A stretch of 64,000 nt of DNA from Lachnospiraceae bacterium (GTDB lineage: Bacteria > Bacillota > Clostridia > Lachnospirales > Lachnospiraceae), in contig JAFOEY010000016.1 in the NCBI GenBank assembly GCA_017387565.1, forward strand, positions 1 to 64,000. Direction: 5' to 3'. Positions within the stretch are counted from its first letter, which is position 1. Each line of letters starts with the position of its first letter. Below are positions 53,175-61,936 of this stretch, piece after piece. The position numbers and the translations under genes are program-made. The notes under the pieces are model-generated. The model was given only the letters and a program-made list of their open reading frames with translations. It did no database searches and was not told where the DNA came from.

Positions 53175-54488
53175 GTGGCAAATGCTGCAATTGATGCAAA
53201 AAAATATTCCAAAGCATTGGGCATGACTTATTTTAAAAAAATGGGAAAAGTGGTCAATGTTGTGGGACTCACAATAGAATCGGCCGGTCCTGATGCCAAA
53301 ATGGGAGATTTATGTAGAATCTACAAAGAAGGCAGAACCGGCGAATTTATTTTAGCAGAGGTAGTTGGTTTTAAAAATCGTCATACCCTGCTGATGCCTT
53401 ATGAAGCAACCGACCGTATCGGTGGCGGTTGCGTGGTGGAAGCGGAAGGTGAACCATTAAAGGTTTTGGTCGGAGATGAACTGCTTGGCCGGACGTTGGA
53501 TGGTCTTGGCCGTCCGATTGAAGGGGAAGAACTGCATTGTCTGCAGAGCTATCCGATGGAAGCACCGGCTCCTGACCCGTTAAAAAGACAGATTATCGAT
53601 ACGATTTTGCCGCTTGGGGTAAAGGCGGTTGATGGCCTGATTACCATTGGAAAAGGACAGCGTATCGGCATTTTTGCCGGTTCCGGTGTAGGAAAGTCTA
53701 CTTTGATGGGAATGTTTGCCCGCAATACAATGGCAGATATCAATGTTATAGCCCTGATTGGAGAGCGTGGCAGGGAGGTGCGCGAATTTATTGAGCGAGA
53801 CCTCGGCGAAGAAGGTATGGCGCGCAGTGTGGTGGTGGTTGCCACTTCGGACAAACCGGCACTGGAGAGAAAAAAAGCCGCACAGACAGCGACGGCGATT
53901 GCAGAATATTTCCGTGACAAAGGAAAAGATGTTTTATTAATGATGGATTCGTTAACCCGTTTTTCCATGGCACAGCGTGAAATCGGTCTGGCCAGCGGAG
54001 AGCCCCCGGTTACCCGTGGCTATCCGCCAAGCGTTTATTCGGAGATGCCGAAGTTATTGGAACGTGCCGGACGCAATGAAAAAGGATCCATTACAGGATT
54101 ATACACGGTTTTGGTAGACGGTGATGATTTCAATGAACCGATTACCGATACAGCACGTAGTATTCTGGATGGACATATCATGTTGGATCGTCGTCTTGCG
54201 CATAAAAATCACTACCCGGCAATTGATGTTCTCCAGAGTATTTCCCGTTGTATGAGTCAGATTGCGGACCGTGAGCATAAGCAGGCGGCCGGAAAGCTAA
54301 AAAATGTACTGGCTACTTATAAAGATGCGGAAGATTTGATCAATATCGGAGCATATAAAAAGGGCAGCAATAAAAATATTGATTATGCAATGGAAAAAAT
54401 TGATGCCGTCAATGAGTTTCTGATGCAGGAAACTGATGAAAAAATATCGTTTGAAGATGAAATTCAAAGGCTGCTAAATTTGTTTTAA
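53175..54488 (+). CDS. fliI: Flagellar export ATPase FliI
   Basis: A 437-residue F1-beta-like ATPase powering the flagellar type III export gate. Walker A lies in GIFAGSGVGKSTLMGMFAR, Walker B in VLLMMDSLTRF, and GERGREVREFIE and ASGEPPVTRGYPPSVYSE are the family landmarks. GTG at 53175 is preferred: AAGGGG lies eight bases upstream and the resulting length matches relatives. Overlaps no domain of fliH, from which it is separated by four bases. Confidence 0.96.
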   Translation: MANAAIDAKKYSKALGMTYFKKMGKVVNVVGLTIESAGPDAKMGDLCRIYKEGRTGEFILAEVVGFKNRHTLLMPYEATDRIGGGCVVEAEGEPLKVLVGDELLGRTLDGLGRPIEGEELHCLQSYPMEAPAPDPLKRQIIDTILPLGVKAVDGLITIGKGQRIGIFAGSGVGKSTLMGMFARNTMADINVIALIGERGREVREFIERDLGEEGMARSVVVVATSDKPALERKKAAQTATAIAEYFRDKGKDVLLMMDSLTRFSMAQREIGLASGEPPVTRGYPPSVYSEMPKLLERAGRNEKGSITGLYTVLVDGDDFNEPITDTARSILDGHIMLDRRLAHKNHYPAIDVLQSISRCMSQIADREHKQAAGKLKNVLATYKDAEDLINIGAYKKGSNKNIDYAMEKIDAVNEFLMQETDEKISFEDEIQRLLNLF

Positions 54489-54517
54489 TGTCAAAAGGTT
54501 TCTTCAGAGGAATAATT

Positions 54518-54976
54518 ATGGCGAAGTTTAGTTATCGGATGCAGAATATTCTCGAAATAAAAGAAAAAATGGAAACGCAGGCAAAAAATGAATTTGCAGC
54601 TGCGGTTATGCACTTGTCGGAAGAAGAGGAAAAGCTTTCGACAAAAGTACATTATCGTCAAAAGTTGGAAGAAGACGGGCGCGAATTGCTTTTGGCAGAC
54701 AGATTGGATATTTTAAAAATCGATGAAAATAAAAAAATGGTTTCTTTTGCCGGCGAACAGGTACGTGCGCAGACGATACAGGTTCGTATGGCAGAAAAGC
54801 GCTTAGAAGAGCAGCGTGTGCGCATGCAGAAGGCTATGCAGGAACGCAAAACGCATGAAATCTTAAAAGAAAAAGCATTCGAAGAATTCAAGATGGAATT
54901 AAAAGCTTCCGAAGGCAAAGAAATAGATGAAATGACCAGTTATACATATGGACAGAAAACGAAAACGAATGGGTGA
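54518..54976 (+). CDS. fliJ: Flagellar export chaperone FliJ
   Basis: A 152-residue, highly charged coiled-coil protein starting MAKFSYRMQNILEIKEKME, typical of FliJ, which binds FliI and escorts export substrates. AGAGG lies seven bases before the ATG at 54518; an upstream in-frame ATG at 54488 overlaps the fliI stop and would add ten residues. Position after fliI supports the call. Confidence 0.88.
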   Translation: MAKFSYRMQNILEIKEKMETQAKNEFAAAVMHLSEEEEKLSTKVHYRQKLEEDGRELLLADRLDILKIDENKKMVSFAGEQVRAQTIQVRMAEKRLEEQRVRMQKAMQERKTHEILKEKAFEEFKMELKASEGKEIDEMTSYTYGQKTKTNG

Positions 54977-54981
54977 TTTCT

Positions 54982-55845
54982 ATGGCTGATAACAATATGG
55001 ATACAAAAGCGGAAAAAAAGAGATTAAAAGAAGAAAAGAAAAAGTTAAAACAGGATCAGAAAGCACAGAAAAAAGAAGCAAAGCAACGTGCAAAGGAGCT
55101 TGCCAAACAGGAGGCTGATCTGTCAGAAGATGAGGAAAGCGGCGGTCTTTCAGTTTTTATTATTACTGCGATTATCATTTTGGTGTGGCTTGGTATTATT
55201 GCCTTGCTGATTAAACTTGACGTGGGAGGATTTGGTTCAGAAGTTCTGGCTCCTATTTTATCGGATGTGCCGGTTTTGAACAAAATTTTACCGGAAAGTG
55301 AAGAAACAGAATCTTTATCTACTGAAAGTTATGGCGGTTATACAAATCTGAAAGATGCTGTGAATGACGTTGAAAAGCTTAAGCTTCAGTTAGAGAGTGC
55401 TCAAACCACGATAAATGCTGATGCGGAAAAAATTACGCAGCTTGAAAATGAAGTGAAACGATTAAAAACATTTGAAGAAAAGCAATTAGAGTTTCAGCGT
55501 ATAAAAAATGAATTTTATGAAGAAGTTGTATATGCAGAAAATGGTCCGGGAGCGGAAGAATATGTGAAATATTATGAAACCATGGATCCGGAAACCGCAG
55601 AAAATCTTTATAAAGAGGTTGTGAAAGAAGAAGCGGTTTCTGAGGAAATCAAGCGCTATGCCCAGGCTTATTCTGAAATGAAACCGAAGCAGGCAGCCAC
55701 TATTTTTGAAGGCATGACAGATAATCTGGATTTGGTTGCGAAAATTCTGGGGGTTATGGAACCGGATGACAGAGGTGCAATTCTTGGTGTCATGGATTCC
55801 GCAGTCGCTGCTAAAATTACGAAAATAATGGACCCTGACTCTTAA
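54982..55845 (+). CDS. MotE/YlxF-like flagellar protein with MgtE-N-type domain
   Basis: A 287-residue membrane protein: a 45-residue Lys/Glu/Gln-rich cytoplasmic N terminus, one membrane helix (about 58-80), a coiled coil (about 115-175) and a C-terminal MgtE_N-like domain (MKPKQAATIFEGMTDNLDLV, VMEPDDRGAILGVMD). This is the build of MotE/YlxF proteins that occupy the slot between fliJ and fliK. In other bacteria MotE assists stator proteins on the outside of the membrane; in Firmicutes the role is unclear. ATG at 54982 preferred over a GTG overlapping the fliJ stop. Confidence 0.8.
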   Translation: MADNNMDTKAEKKRLKEEKKKLKQDQKAQKKEAKQRAKELAKQEADLSEDEESGGLSVFIITAIIILVWLGIIALLIKLDVGGFGSEVLAPILSDVPVLNKILPESEETESLSTESYGGYTNLKDAVNDVEKLKLQLESAQTTINADAEKITQLENEVKRLKTFEEKQLEFQRIKNEFYEEVVYAENGPGAEEYVKYYETMDPETAENLYKEVVKEEAVSEEIKRYAQAYSEMKPKQAATIFEGMTDNLDLVAKILGVMEPDDRGAILGVMDSAVAAKITKIMDPDS

Positions 55846-55894
55846 GATATCGGTGAAACAGACCGATATATTTTGAGAGAAAGGAGGTTTTGAT

Positions 55895-57451
55895 ATGACC
55901 AGTAGTTCTATACAGGATATTTCCGGATTGATGTATCAAAAACAGGTCAAAGGGCAGAAAAATGGCGCTTTTGATGATGATTTATCGGGAATGTTTCAAA
56001 ATGCCATGAATTTGGCAAAAGATAACAGTGCGCTGGGGAATTCCGATTATGGCAGTACGAAAGATTTGTCAGTTGAGAAACAACAGGGAACACAAAGTTT
56101 ACATAACGTGATTTCTGGGACTCGACAATCATACGATTTCATTAATCGGAAAGATAATGTTGCCTCAACGAAAAAAATGCAGAAAGATTCGTATGGAAAT
56201 GTTGATCGAAATAAAGAATTGCAAAAGTCAGATACAAACCGTGTTACGAAAAATGATGTTAATGAAACATCAGATGAGAAAAAGACAGATGCAAACATGG
56301 CGGACGAAAAAATAGCAGATGAAAAAGCGATTGAGACGGAAGAAAAAATAATAGAGAAAATCGCAGAAGAACTGAATGTTTCTGAAGAAGACGTGAAAGC
56401 TGCAATGGAGGCACTTGGACTTGGTTTTGCTGATTTGACTAATCAGTCCAATATGGCATTGTTGGTAACAAAACTTACGGCGGATGGTGACAGCCTTGCC
56501 ATGCTGACGGATGAAAATTTATTTGCAACAATTCAGGATTTGACAGAGACGATTTCCAATATGCTTCAGGAAGAATCATTAATCGGCTTACAGGGAAATG
56601 ATGGATTCAAAGAAGATGTAATCCAGTCTGCATCGGAAGATGACATGTCTTCTGTGGCAATGAAGGATATGCCGGAACATGCAGATAGTAAAGAGGCGAT
56701 TTTTGAAAGTGATGTTGATTATGGAATTCACCAGGAAGATGTGACTGCTGATGCGAAAGAAGTCTCTGACGAGACTGTGCAAAATCAGAGTGGCACGGAT
56801 AATACCGCATCTGATTTTTCAGATACAAATCAAGAATTAACAGGAAATGGTAACAATCAGACAATGGCAGATTCGTCTGATGCGTCAGCTTTGGTAAATC
56901 CTTTTGATTTGACTAATGCCGGTGGTATGGATGCGGCGAATAAAACGGACGCTATATTTTCTTCTAATGTGAATGTCAAAGAAATCATCGATCAGATAGC
57001 CGAACATGTTAAAATTAATAATTCTACAGACTTTTCAGAGGTTGAAATTTCTTTGCATCCTGCAACATTGGGCAATGTACATTTACAGGTATCGCAAAAG
57101 GCAGGTATTATCACCGCGGTAATTACAACCGAAAACGAAATGGTCAGAGATGCTTTACTGGTTCAGGCAATGGTGTTGAAGGAAGAATTAAATGAACAGG
57201 GTTTAAAAGTTGAATCTGTTGAAGTGACGATTGCCAGTCATGAGTTTGAACAAAACATGCAGCAAGATGAAGGTCAGGAAGCCAGACAACTTTACGAAGA
57301 ACAGCTCAATAAACAGACCCGTCGATGCATAATGATTTCCGGTTTGGAAGAGGCGCAGGAAATGCTTCAGGACGCAACACTTTCCGATGCGGAACGTCTT
57401 CAGATTGATATGATGGCGAAAAACGGCAGCAGCATGGATGTTATGGCATAG
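55895..57451 (+). CDS. fliK: Flagellar hook-length control protein FliK
   Basis: The 518-residue ruler has a long disordered, Asp/Ser/Asn/Lys-rich N-terminal region and a folded C-terminal Flg_hook domain near 385-460 (VEISLHPATLGNVHLQVSQ, then MVRDALLVQAMVLKEELNEQGL), which switches export specificity when the hook is complete. An acidic stretch with repeated DE/EE pairs lies at 130-160. GAAAGGAGG is six bases before the ATG. Length is within the wide FliK range. Confidence 0.9.
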   Translation: MTSSSIQDISGLMYQKQVKGQKNGAFDDDLSGMFQNAMNLAKDNSALGNSDYGSTKDLSVEKQQGTQSLHNVISGTRQSYDFINRKDNVASTKKMQKDSYGNVDRNKELQKSDTNRVTKNDVNETSDEKKTDANMADEKIADEKAIETEEKIIEKIAEELNVSEEDVKAAMEALGLGFADLTNQSNMALLVTKLTADGDSLAMLTDENLFATIQDLTETISNMLQEESLIGLQGNDGFKEDVIQSASEDDMSSVAMKDMPEHADSKEAIFESDVDYGIHQEDVTADAKEVSDETVQNQSGTDNTASDFSDTNQELTGNGNNQTMADSSDASALVNPFDLTNAGGMDAANKTDAIFSSNVNVKEIIDQIAEHVKINNSTDFSEVEISLHPATLGNVHLQVSQKAGIITAVITTENEMVRDALLVQAMVLKEELNEQGLKVESVEVTIASHEFEQNMQQDEGQEARQLYEEQLNKQTRRCIMISGLEEAQEMLQDATLSDAERLQIDMMAKNGSSMDVMA

Positions 57452-57487
57452 GATATTCAAAAAACTGAAAACAGAAGTGAAGCAGTA

Positions 57488-57655
57488 ATTTGAATTGTCA
57501 ACGAAACATTAATCAATCAGCGATTAGATTTATGATGAAACAGTAAAAATCAGTGATTTGAATTGTCAACGAAACAGAAAAATTCAGTGATTGAAAATTG
57601 TATACATAACATTATAATTCAGAGATATGTAATTGTGACGAAACAGTAATACAAT
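57488..57655. repeat. fliK-flgD gap: imperfect 68-70 bp repeats
   Basis: ATTTGAATTGTCAACGAAACA occurs exactly at 57488-57508 and 57556-57576 (68 bases apart), and a third, diverged form AATTGTGACGAAACAGTAAT follows at 57631. Non-coding, AT-rich, ending just before the flgD ribosome site. Confidence 0.7.
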
Positions 57656-57684
57656 AACAATATCAACAGGAAAGGAGAATACAT

Positions 57685-58389
57685 ATGGTATCAGCCAGTG
57701 TGGTAGATGGAATTTTGCAGCAGACAGCAACTGCAAGTTCAGATAAAACACAAAAAACATCAGGCGGTTCATCTCTTGGAAAAGATGATTTTTTACAACT
57801 TCTGGTGGCACAGATGAAATATCAGGATCCGTTGGAACCGACTTCCAATACGGAATATATTTCACAATATGCAACTTTCTCCGAATTGGAGCAGATGCAG
57901 AATATGAGTTCAACGATGGAATTATCAAGAGCATCGGATCTGGTAGGAAAAACAGTAGTTGTAGAAACGACGGATGCTACCGGAAAGACATCCAGTGATA
58001 TGGGTGTAGTAGATTATATCAGTTATGAAAATAACAAAGCTTTAGTATGGATAAATGGACAATCGTGGTCTCTTGATGATGTAAAAGAGGTCGCAGATCC
58101 GGCTTATATTGAAGCATATTCCATGGCAGTTACTTTAAATAATGCATTAAATAAGCTGCCCAATATCAATGCATTAACAGTTCAGGATAAAGATGCGGTC
58201 GATTCAATTTCTAAAGTGTTTGATGGAATGGATGAATACCAGCAGAGCTTTGTTGCACAGGAGAGTGTAGAAAAAATCAAAAATTATGTTCAAAAAATGC
58301 AGGAGCTTATTAAGTTACAGGAGCTTGCTGACGATAATAATAGTGAGACAGCTGACAACGATACAGTGACAGAGGAACCTACTGTATAA
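57685..58389 (+). CDS. flgD: Flagellar hook-capping protein FlgD
   Basis: A 234-residue hook scaffold. The N-terminal signature LGKDDFLQLLVAQMKYQDPLEP lies near 32-53, followed by NTEYISQYATFSELEQM, then a small folded domain and a C-terminal acidic tail that is longer than usual. AAAGGAGA lies seven bases before the ATG. Comes after fliK as in Bacillus. Confidence 0.94.
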   Translation: MVSASVVDGILQQTATASSDKTQKTSGGSSLGKDDFLQLLVAQMKYQDPLEPTSNTEYISQYATFSELEQMQNMSSTMELSRASDLVGKTVVVETTDATGKTSSDMGVVDYISYENNKALVWINGQSWSLDDVKEVADPAYIEAYSMAVTLNNALNKLPNINALTVQDKDAVDSISKVFDGMDEYQQSFVAQESVEKIKNYVQKMQELIKLQELADDNNSETADNDTVTEEPTV

Positions 58390-58436
58390 GTTGTTGAAAA
58401 ATAGGTTTTTCGTGCGAATCGCAGGGAGGAAAAAGA

Positions 58437-58838
58437 ATGAACGGAATCAATCAAACCTTTCTTTCGAGCGCTCAGATCATGGACCGGTACATCACTACCG
58501 GAAAAGTAAACCAAAGTCAGGAAACATCAAAAACCAATTCGTTTCAGGATGCTTTGTTAGAGGCTATGGACAGCAGCAGGGAAACAACTCTAAAGTTTTC
58601 CAAACATGCAAGCAGCCGGCTGGCAGACCGCAATATCGAATTGACAAAAGAACAGATGGATCGATTGACAGAAGGAACCAACAAAGCGGGTTCGAAAGGA
58701 ATTAAAGATTCGCTGGTTATGGTTGATCATCTTGCTTTTATCGTAAATGTACCAAAGAATACGGTAATCACAGCAATGGATCAGTCACAGGCGGATGAAA
58801 ACATTTTTACAAATATTGATGGAGCCGTAATCGCTTAG
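58437..58838 (+). CDS. Flagellar operon protein of TIGR02530 type
   Basis: A 133-residue protein with SKHASSRLADRNIELTKEQ and LVMVDHLAFIVNVPKNTVIT, the conserved blocks of the small protein that lies between flgD and flgE in Firmicute flagellar operons (TIGR02530). Its molecular role is unknown; operon position suggests a hook export or assembly factor. GGGAGGAAA is seven bases upstream. Confidence 0.85.
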   Translation: MNGINQTFLSSAQIMDRYITTGKVNQSQETSKTNSFQDALLEAMDSSRETTLKFSKHASSRLADRNIELTKEQMDRLTEGTNKAGSKGIKDSLVMVDHLAFIVNVPKNTVITAMDQSQADENIFTNIDGAVIA

Positions 58839-58913
58839 CCGGACCTTATGGAGGCTAACTTGTTTTCGAATGACAGAGAAAACAGACGGTGCAAAACAGG
58901 AGGTCGTTTAATT

Positions 58914-60587
58914 ATGATGAGATCACTCTACTCTGGTGTATCAGGATTGAAAACACACCAGGTCAAAATGGACGTAATTGGTAACAACATTGCGAATGTT
59001 AATACAACGGCATATAAATCGCAGTCCATAACTTTTTCGGAATTAATGTATCAGACAACACAGGCTGCCAGTGGTCCGAATGCTACGAGCGGAACCGCAG
59101 GTACGAATGCAAAGCAGATTGGTCTTGGTGTAAAATCAGGTGCTATCAGCACAGCAATCGAAACAGCGGGCGCTTCTCAGACAACCGGCAATCCGTTTGA
59201 TATCCGTATTACCGGAGATTCATTTTTTATCGTTAGTGACGGTAGCAAAAATTTCTTTACCAGAGACGGTTCGTTCTATGTAGACAGTGTCGGCAATCTG
59301 GCAATGTCATCAAACGGATATAATGTTATGGGATGGCAGGTTGATGAAACTACCGGAACTATCAAAAAAGATACGGTTTCTGCATTACGTATTATGAGTG
59401 CTGAAAACATGACATACCCTCCGGAGGCAACAACCAAAGCGTATGTTTCCGGTATTATCGATAAAAACGATGTTCAGGTTGCTTCCGAATCCGGTAAGAT
59501 TATGAACTTGAGTTTCTTTGATGAGTTAGGATATGCTTATACAGCTAAGCTTTCCATGAAAGAAACGGATACACTTGGTCTGTATTCTGTAGAACTGACA
59601 ACAATCTTAAATGAAAACGGTGAAGAAGTAAATATTCCCGGGGTTCAGCTTGGCAGTGTGTCAACAGCGCCTCAGGTGCAGTCTCTTACCATGAGTTCTG
59701 CTTATACGCTTGCAGGTTCCAATTTATCTTATGTGGATGAAAACGGTGCCACACAAACAATCGATTTGGCAAGTGCTGCATTGACGGACGCAGAGAAGGA
59801 AAAAGTTGCAAATGCATTTGGTTATTCTTCATATACAGAATTTGCAAAATTAACTTTGGCAGATGGAACGACGGTTGGTTCTTATGTAGATGCCGGCACT
59901 TTGACTAGTACTGGTATTTTGACATCTACTCCCGGAACAGATGAAAATGGCGATCCAATCACAATTATATCATTAAATACATCAGGCCGACAGGTAACCG
60001 GCGGATTAATTCAGTACGATACAGCTACCGGTACGATTAAGAGTGTCAACGGATTGACCAATGATTTTGGATTAAATTTATCCTTTGGTGCGTCTACATA
60101 TCCTGCGGGACCTTATGAAACAATCACCATTGATTTTTCTACTTCCACCAACTTTAACAATAACGGCACCAGTACCATCAGTGCAGATCCCGGTGATACA
60201 CAGGGAAGAGGCACAGGTCGAAAACTCGGTGCAATGTCCGGTATTTCCATCCAAAATGATGGTATGATTTATGCTTCTTACGACAATGGACAGACCAGAC
60301 TTTTAGGTCAGATGGCAGTAGCAGAATTCACCAATGCTTCCGGTTTGCAGAAAGAAGGCGACAATCTTTATTCTGCAACATTAAACTCCGGTGAGTTTGA
60401 CGGTATCGGTGTTGATATCTCTGCAAATGGTGGATATATGGAAACCGGTGTTTTGGAAATGAGTAATGTTGACTTATCCGCAGAGTTTACGGATATGATT
60501 ACTGCTCAGCGTGGTTTCCAGGCTAATTCCCGTATCATTACCGTATCTGATACTTTATTGGAAGAATTGGTTAACTTAAAGAGATAA
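58914..60587 (+). CDS. flgE: Flagellar hook protein FlgE
   Basis: The 557-residue hook subunit has the N-terminal axial signature MRSLYSGVSGLKTHQVKMDV then IGNNIANVNTTAYKSQ, and the C-terminal VDLSAEFTDMITAQRGFQANS signature. A variable domain of about 300 residues lies between, with D2-like beta-rich sequence. ATG at 58914 chosen because CAGGAGG lies ten bases before it; the longer upstream frame lacks the signature. It is followed by a 1.14 kb non-coding gap within the operon. Confidence 0.94.
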   Translation: MMRSLYSGVSGLKTHQVKMDVIGNNIANVNTTAYKSQSITFSELMYQTTQAASGPNATSGTAGTNAKQIGLGVKSGAISTAIETAGASQTTGNPFDIRITGDSFFIVSDGSKNFFTRDGSFYVDSVGNLAMSSNGYNVMGWQVDETTGTIKKDTVSALRIMSAENMTYPPEATTKAYVSGIIDKNDVQVASESGKIMNLSFFDELGYAYTAKLSMKETDTLGLYSVELTTILNENGEEVNIPGVQLGSVSTAPQVQSLTMSSAYTLAGSNLSYVDENGATQTIDLASAALTDAEKEKVANAFGYSSYTEFAKLTLADGTTVGSYVDAGTLTSTGILTSTPGTDENGDPITIISLNTSGRQVTGGLIQYDTATGTIKSVNGLTNDFGLNLSFGASTYPAGPYETITIDFSTSTNFNNNGTSTISADPGDTQGRGTGRKLGAMSGISIQNDGMIYASYDNGQTRLLGQMAVAEFTNASGLQKEGDNLYSATLNSGEFDGIGVDISANGGYMETGVLEMSNVDLSAEFTDMITAQRGFQANSRIITVSDTLLEELVNLKR

Positions 60588-60668
60588 TCAAAAAACTGAC
60601 TAAAGAAGCATTTCAAAGATTGTCTGAAAGATTGTTAATTCTTTTGCAAGTTAATAAACAGATATATA

Positions 60669-60716
60669 GAAACATAGGGATGTTTTTCGTATAATCGAAG
60701 AGTGTTCCTATGTTTC
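60669..60716. other. Ten-base perfect inverted repeat after flgE
   Basis: GAAACATAGG / CCTATGTTTC arms around a 28-base loop that itself holds TTCG-TATAAT-CGAA. Located 80 bases after the flgE stop. No T-tract follows, so a terminator role is doubtful; an mRNA processing or stability hairpin is possible. Confidence 0.55.
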
Positions 60717-60794
60717 GTTGGAGTGGTGTATTTTATGGTCAATTGGCGGTCGCCGGAAAATATCATTTATTTCACGCACAGACTAACGTTGATA

Positions 60795-60931
60795 AGTTTA
60801 TCTAAATATTTCGGGAAACTAAATTTGTCTTCGTACGCACACGGTGCAAATTGGACGTCCTGCCCAATTGCACCTTTCGCGACATCCGTGTCGCGAAGTG
60901 CTGGTTTTAATTCGAAATATTAAGATAAACT
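60795..60931. mobile_element. MITE-like inverted-repeat element B1
   Basis: Nineteen-base terminal inverted repeats with one mismatch (AGTTTATCTAAATATTTCG and its mirror ending GATAAACT) enclose about 100 bases with two strong hairpins: GGTGCAAATTGG / CCAATTGCACC and TCGCGACA-TCCG-TGTCGCGA. Shares its terminal sequence with element B2 at 61477. No transposase gene. It could be a non-autonomous mobile element or a conserved structured RNA. Confidence 0.65.
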
Positions 60932-61053
60932 AATCAATAGCGTCAAATGTGCGAGGAAATAAATGATATTTTCCCGGCTCGGAATTGACTTGTGCAAAAT
61001 GTTATTTGTGGAACTGATTTGTAATATTCGATTGGCACTTATTTATACCTTTT

Positions 61054-61432
61054 AGCAAGAAAAGTGTCGGTTTAGCCTGACAGATGGATAGAGTCTGTAG
61101 GCCCCAAGCAAGAAAAAAAGTCAGTTTGGCATGACTGGTGGATAGATGTAGTAGGTCCAAAACAAAAAATAGCTCAGCTTGGTCTGACTGGTATACAGGG
61201 GCTGTAGGCCCCAAGCAAGAAAAAAAGTCAGCTTGGCATGACTGATGGATAGATGTAGTAGGTCCAAAGCAAGAAAAAAGTCAGCTTGGCATGACTGGTG
61301 GATAGATGTAGTAGGTCCAAAACAAAAAAATGGCCAGTTTGGCATGAAAGGTAGCTGGAGGTAGTAGGCCCCAAATTAGAAAAATAGTTGATTTGGTATG
61401 TCAGATAAATACAACCTGTAGCCCGAGCCCAA
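61054..61432. repeat. Tandem repeat, 53-54 bp unit, seven copies, in the flgE-flbD gap
   Basis: Units start at 61054, 61107, 61161, 61214, 61268, 61321 and 61374. A typical unit is AGCAAGAAAA, then AGTCAGCTTGGCATGACT (an inverted repeat AGTCA / TGACT), then GGTGGATAGATGTAGTAGG and TCCAA or CCCCA. Two subtypes differ in the second half (GATGTAGTAGG against CTGTAGGCCCC). The outer copies are most diverged. The period is not a multiple of three and no frame spans it with a start, so it is non-coding. Confidence 0.9.
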
Positions 61433-61476
61433 GAATAAAGTTTTTGTAAATATTGTTTTTGAAAGTTTATTGTGCA

Positions 61477-61629
61477 GATGCATTAGTTTATCTTAATGTT
61501 TCATTCAAAAAACAGCAATTCGCAGCATGGATGCTGCGAAAGGTGCACCGCGGACATGGATGTCCGAGTGCACCGGTGCGTCCGTTATCATAATTGTTAC
61601 GATGAAACATTTAGATAAACTTATGCATC
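61477..61629. mobile_element. MITE-like inverted-repeat element B2
   Basis: Twenty-eight-base terminal inverted repeats with two mismatches (left GATGCATTAGTTTATC..., right ...GATAAACTTATGCATC) enclose a perfect hairpin CGCAGCAT-GG-ATGCTGCG and a nested one with GGTGCAC / GTGCACC and GGACAT / ATGTCC arms. Terminal core AGTTTATCT(A/T)AAT(A/G)TTTC is shared with B1. Lies 100 bases before flbD. Confidence 0.7.
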
Positions 61630-61663
61630 GAAACCTAAACTTGAAAAAACAATATTTACAAAA

Positions 61664-61726
61664 ACGGGCCCCGAGAAACGGGCCCCGGGAAAACGGAAAA
61701 ACGCGAACCGGAAAAGGAGAATTCGT
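61664..61726 (+). other. GC-rich short direct repeats in the flbD leader
   Basis: AAACGGGCCCCGAG is followed at once by AAACGGGCCCCGGG and then by shorter AAAACGG and GAACCGG units, giving a locally GC-rich stretch in an AT-rich region. It ends in AAAAGGAG, the flbD ribosome site. GGGCCC is self-complementary, so mRNA hairpins near the ribosome site are likely. Confidence 0.6.
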
Positions 61727-61909
61727 ATGATAGAAGTGACAAGATTGAATGGGACGAAAATTTTGATTAATCCGGATTTGATTGAGTTTGTTGAAGAAAC
61801 GCCTGATACAGTCATCAGCTTTACAACCGGACGCAAAATAATCGTAAAAGAAAGTAGACAAAAGATGAAAAATCTAGTAAAATTGTACAGAAAGGATATT
61901 TTTACTTAA
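61727..61909 (+). CDS. flbD: FlbD/SwrD family protein
   Basis: A 60-residue protein: MIEVTRLNGTKILINPDLIEFVEETPDTVIS and a basic C terminus, matching FlbD/SwrD, which in B. subtilis raises flagellar torque by acting on stators. AAAAGGAGA is seven bases before the ATG. It restarts the operon after the long repeat-filled gap and lies 27 bases before motA. Confidence 0.92.
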   Translation: MIEVTRLNGTKILINPDLIEFVEETPDTVISFTTGRKIIVKESRQKMKNLVKLYRKDIFT

Positions 61910-61936
61910 GAGGTAAAAAGGACAGGATTTTTTTCA

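Noticed and set aside
60963-61055. 30-codon ORF with GAGG upstream in the flgE-flbD gap
   Set aside because: The ribosome site is plausible, but length is tiny and nothing supports conservation; it may be chance in AT-rich sequence.
61002-61345. Minus-strand frames over the 53-bp array with repeated peptides
   Set aside because: The repeat period is not a multiple of three, so the peptides recur only by frame chance, and there is no ribosome site.
61054-61432. CRISPR array
   Set aside because: The 53-bp units are similar along their whole length; there are no unique spacers alternating with identical short repeats, and no cas genes.
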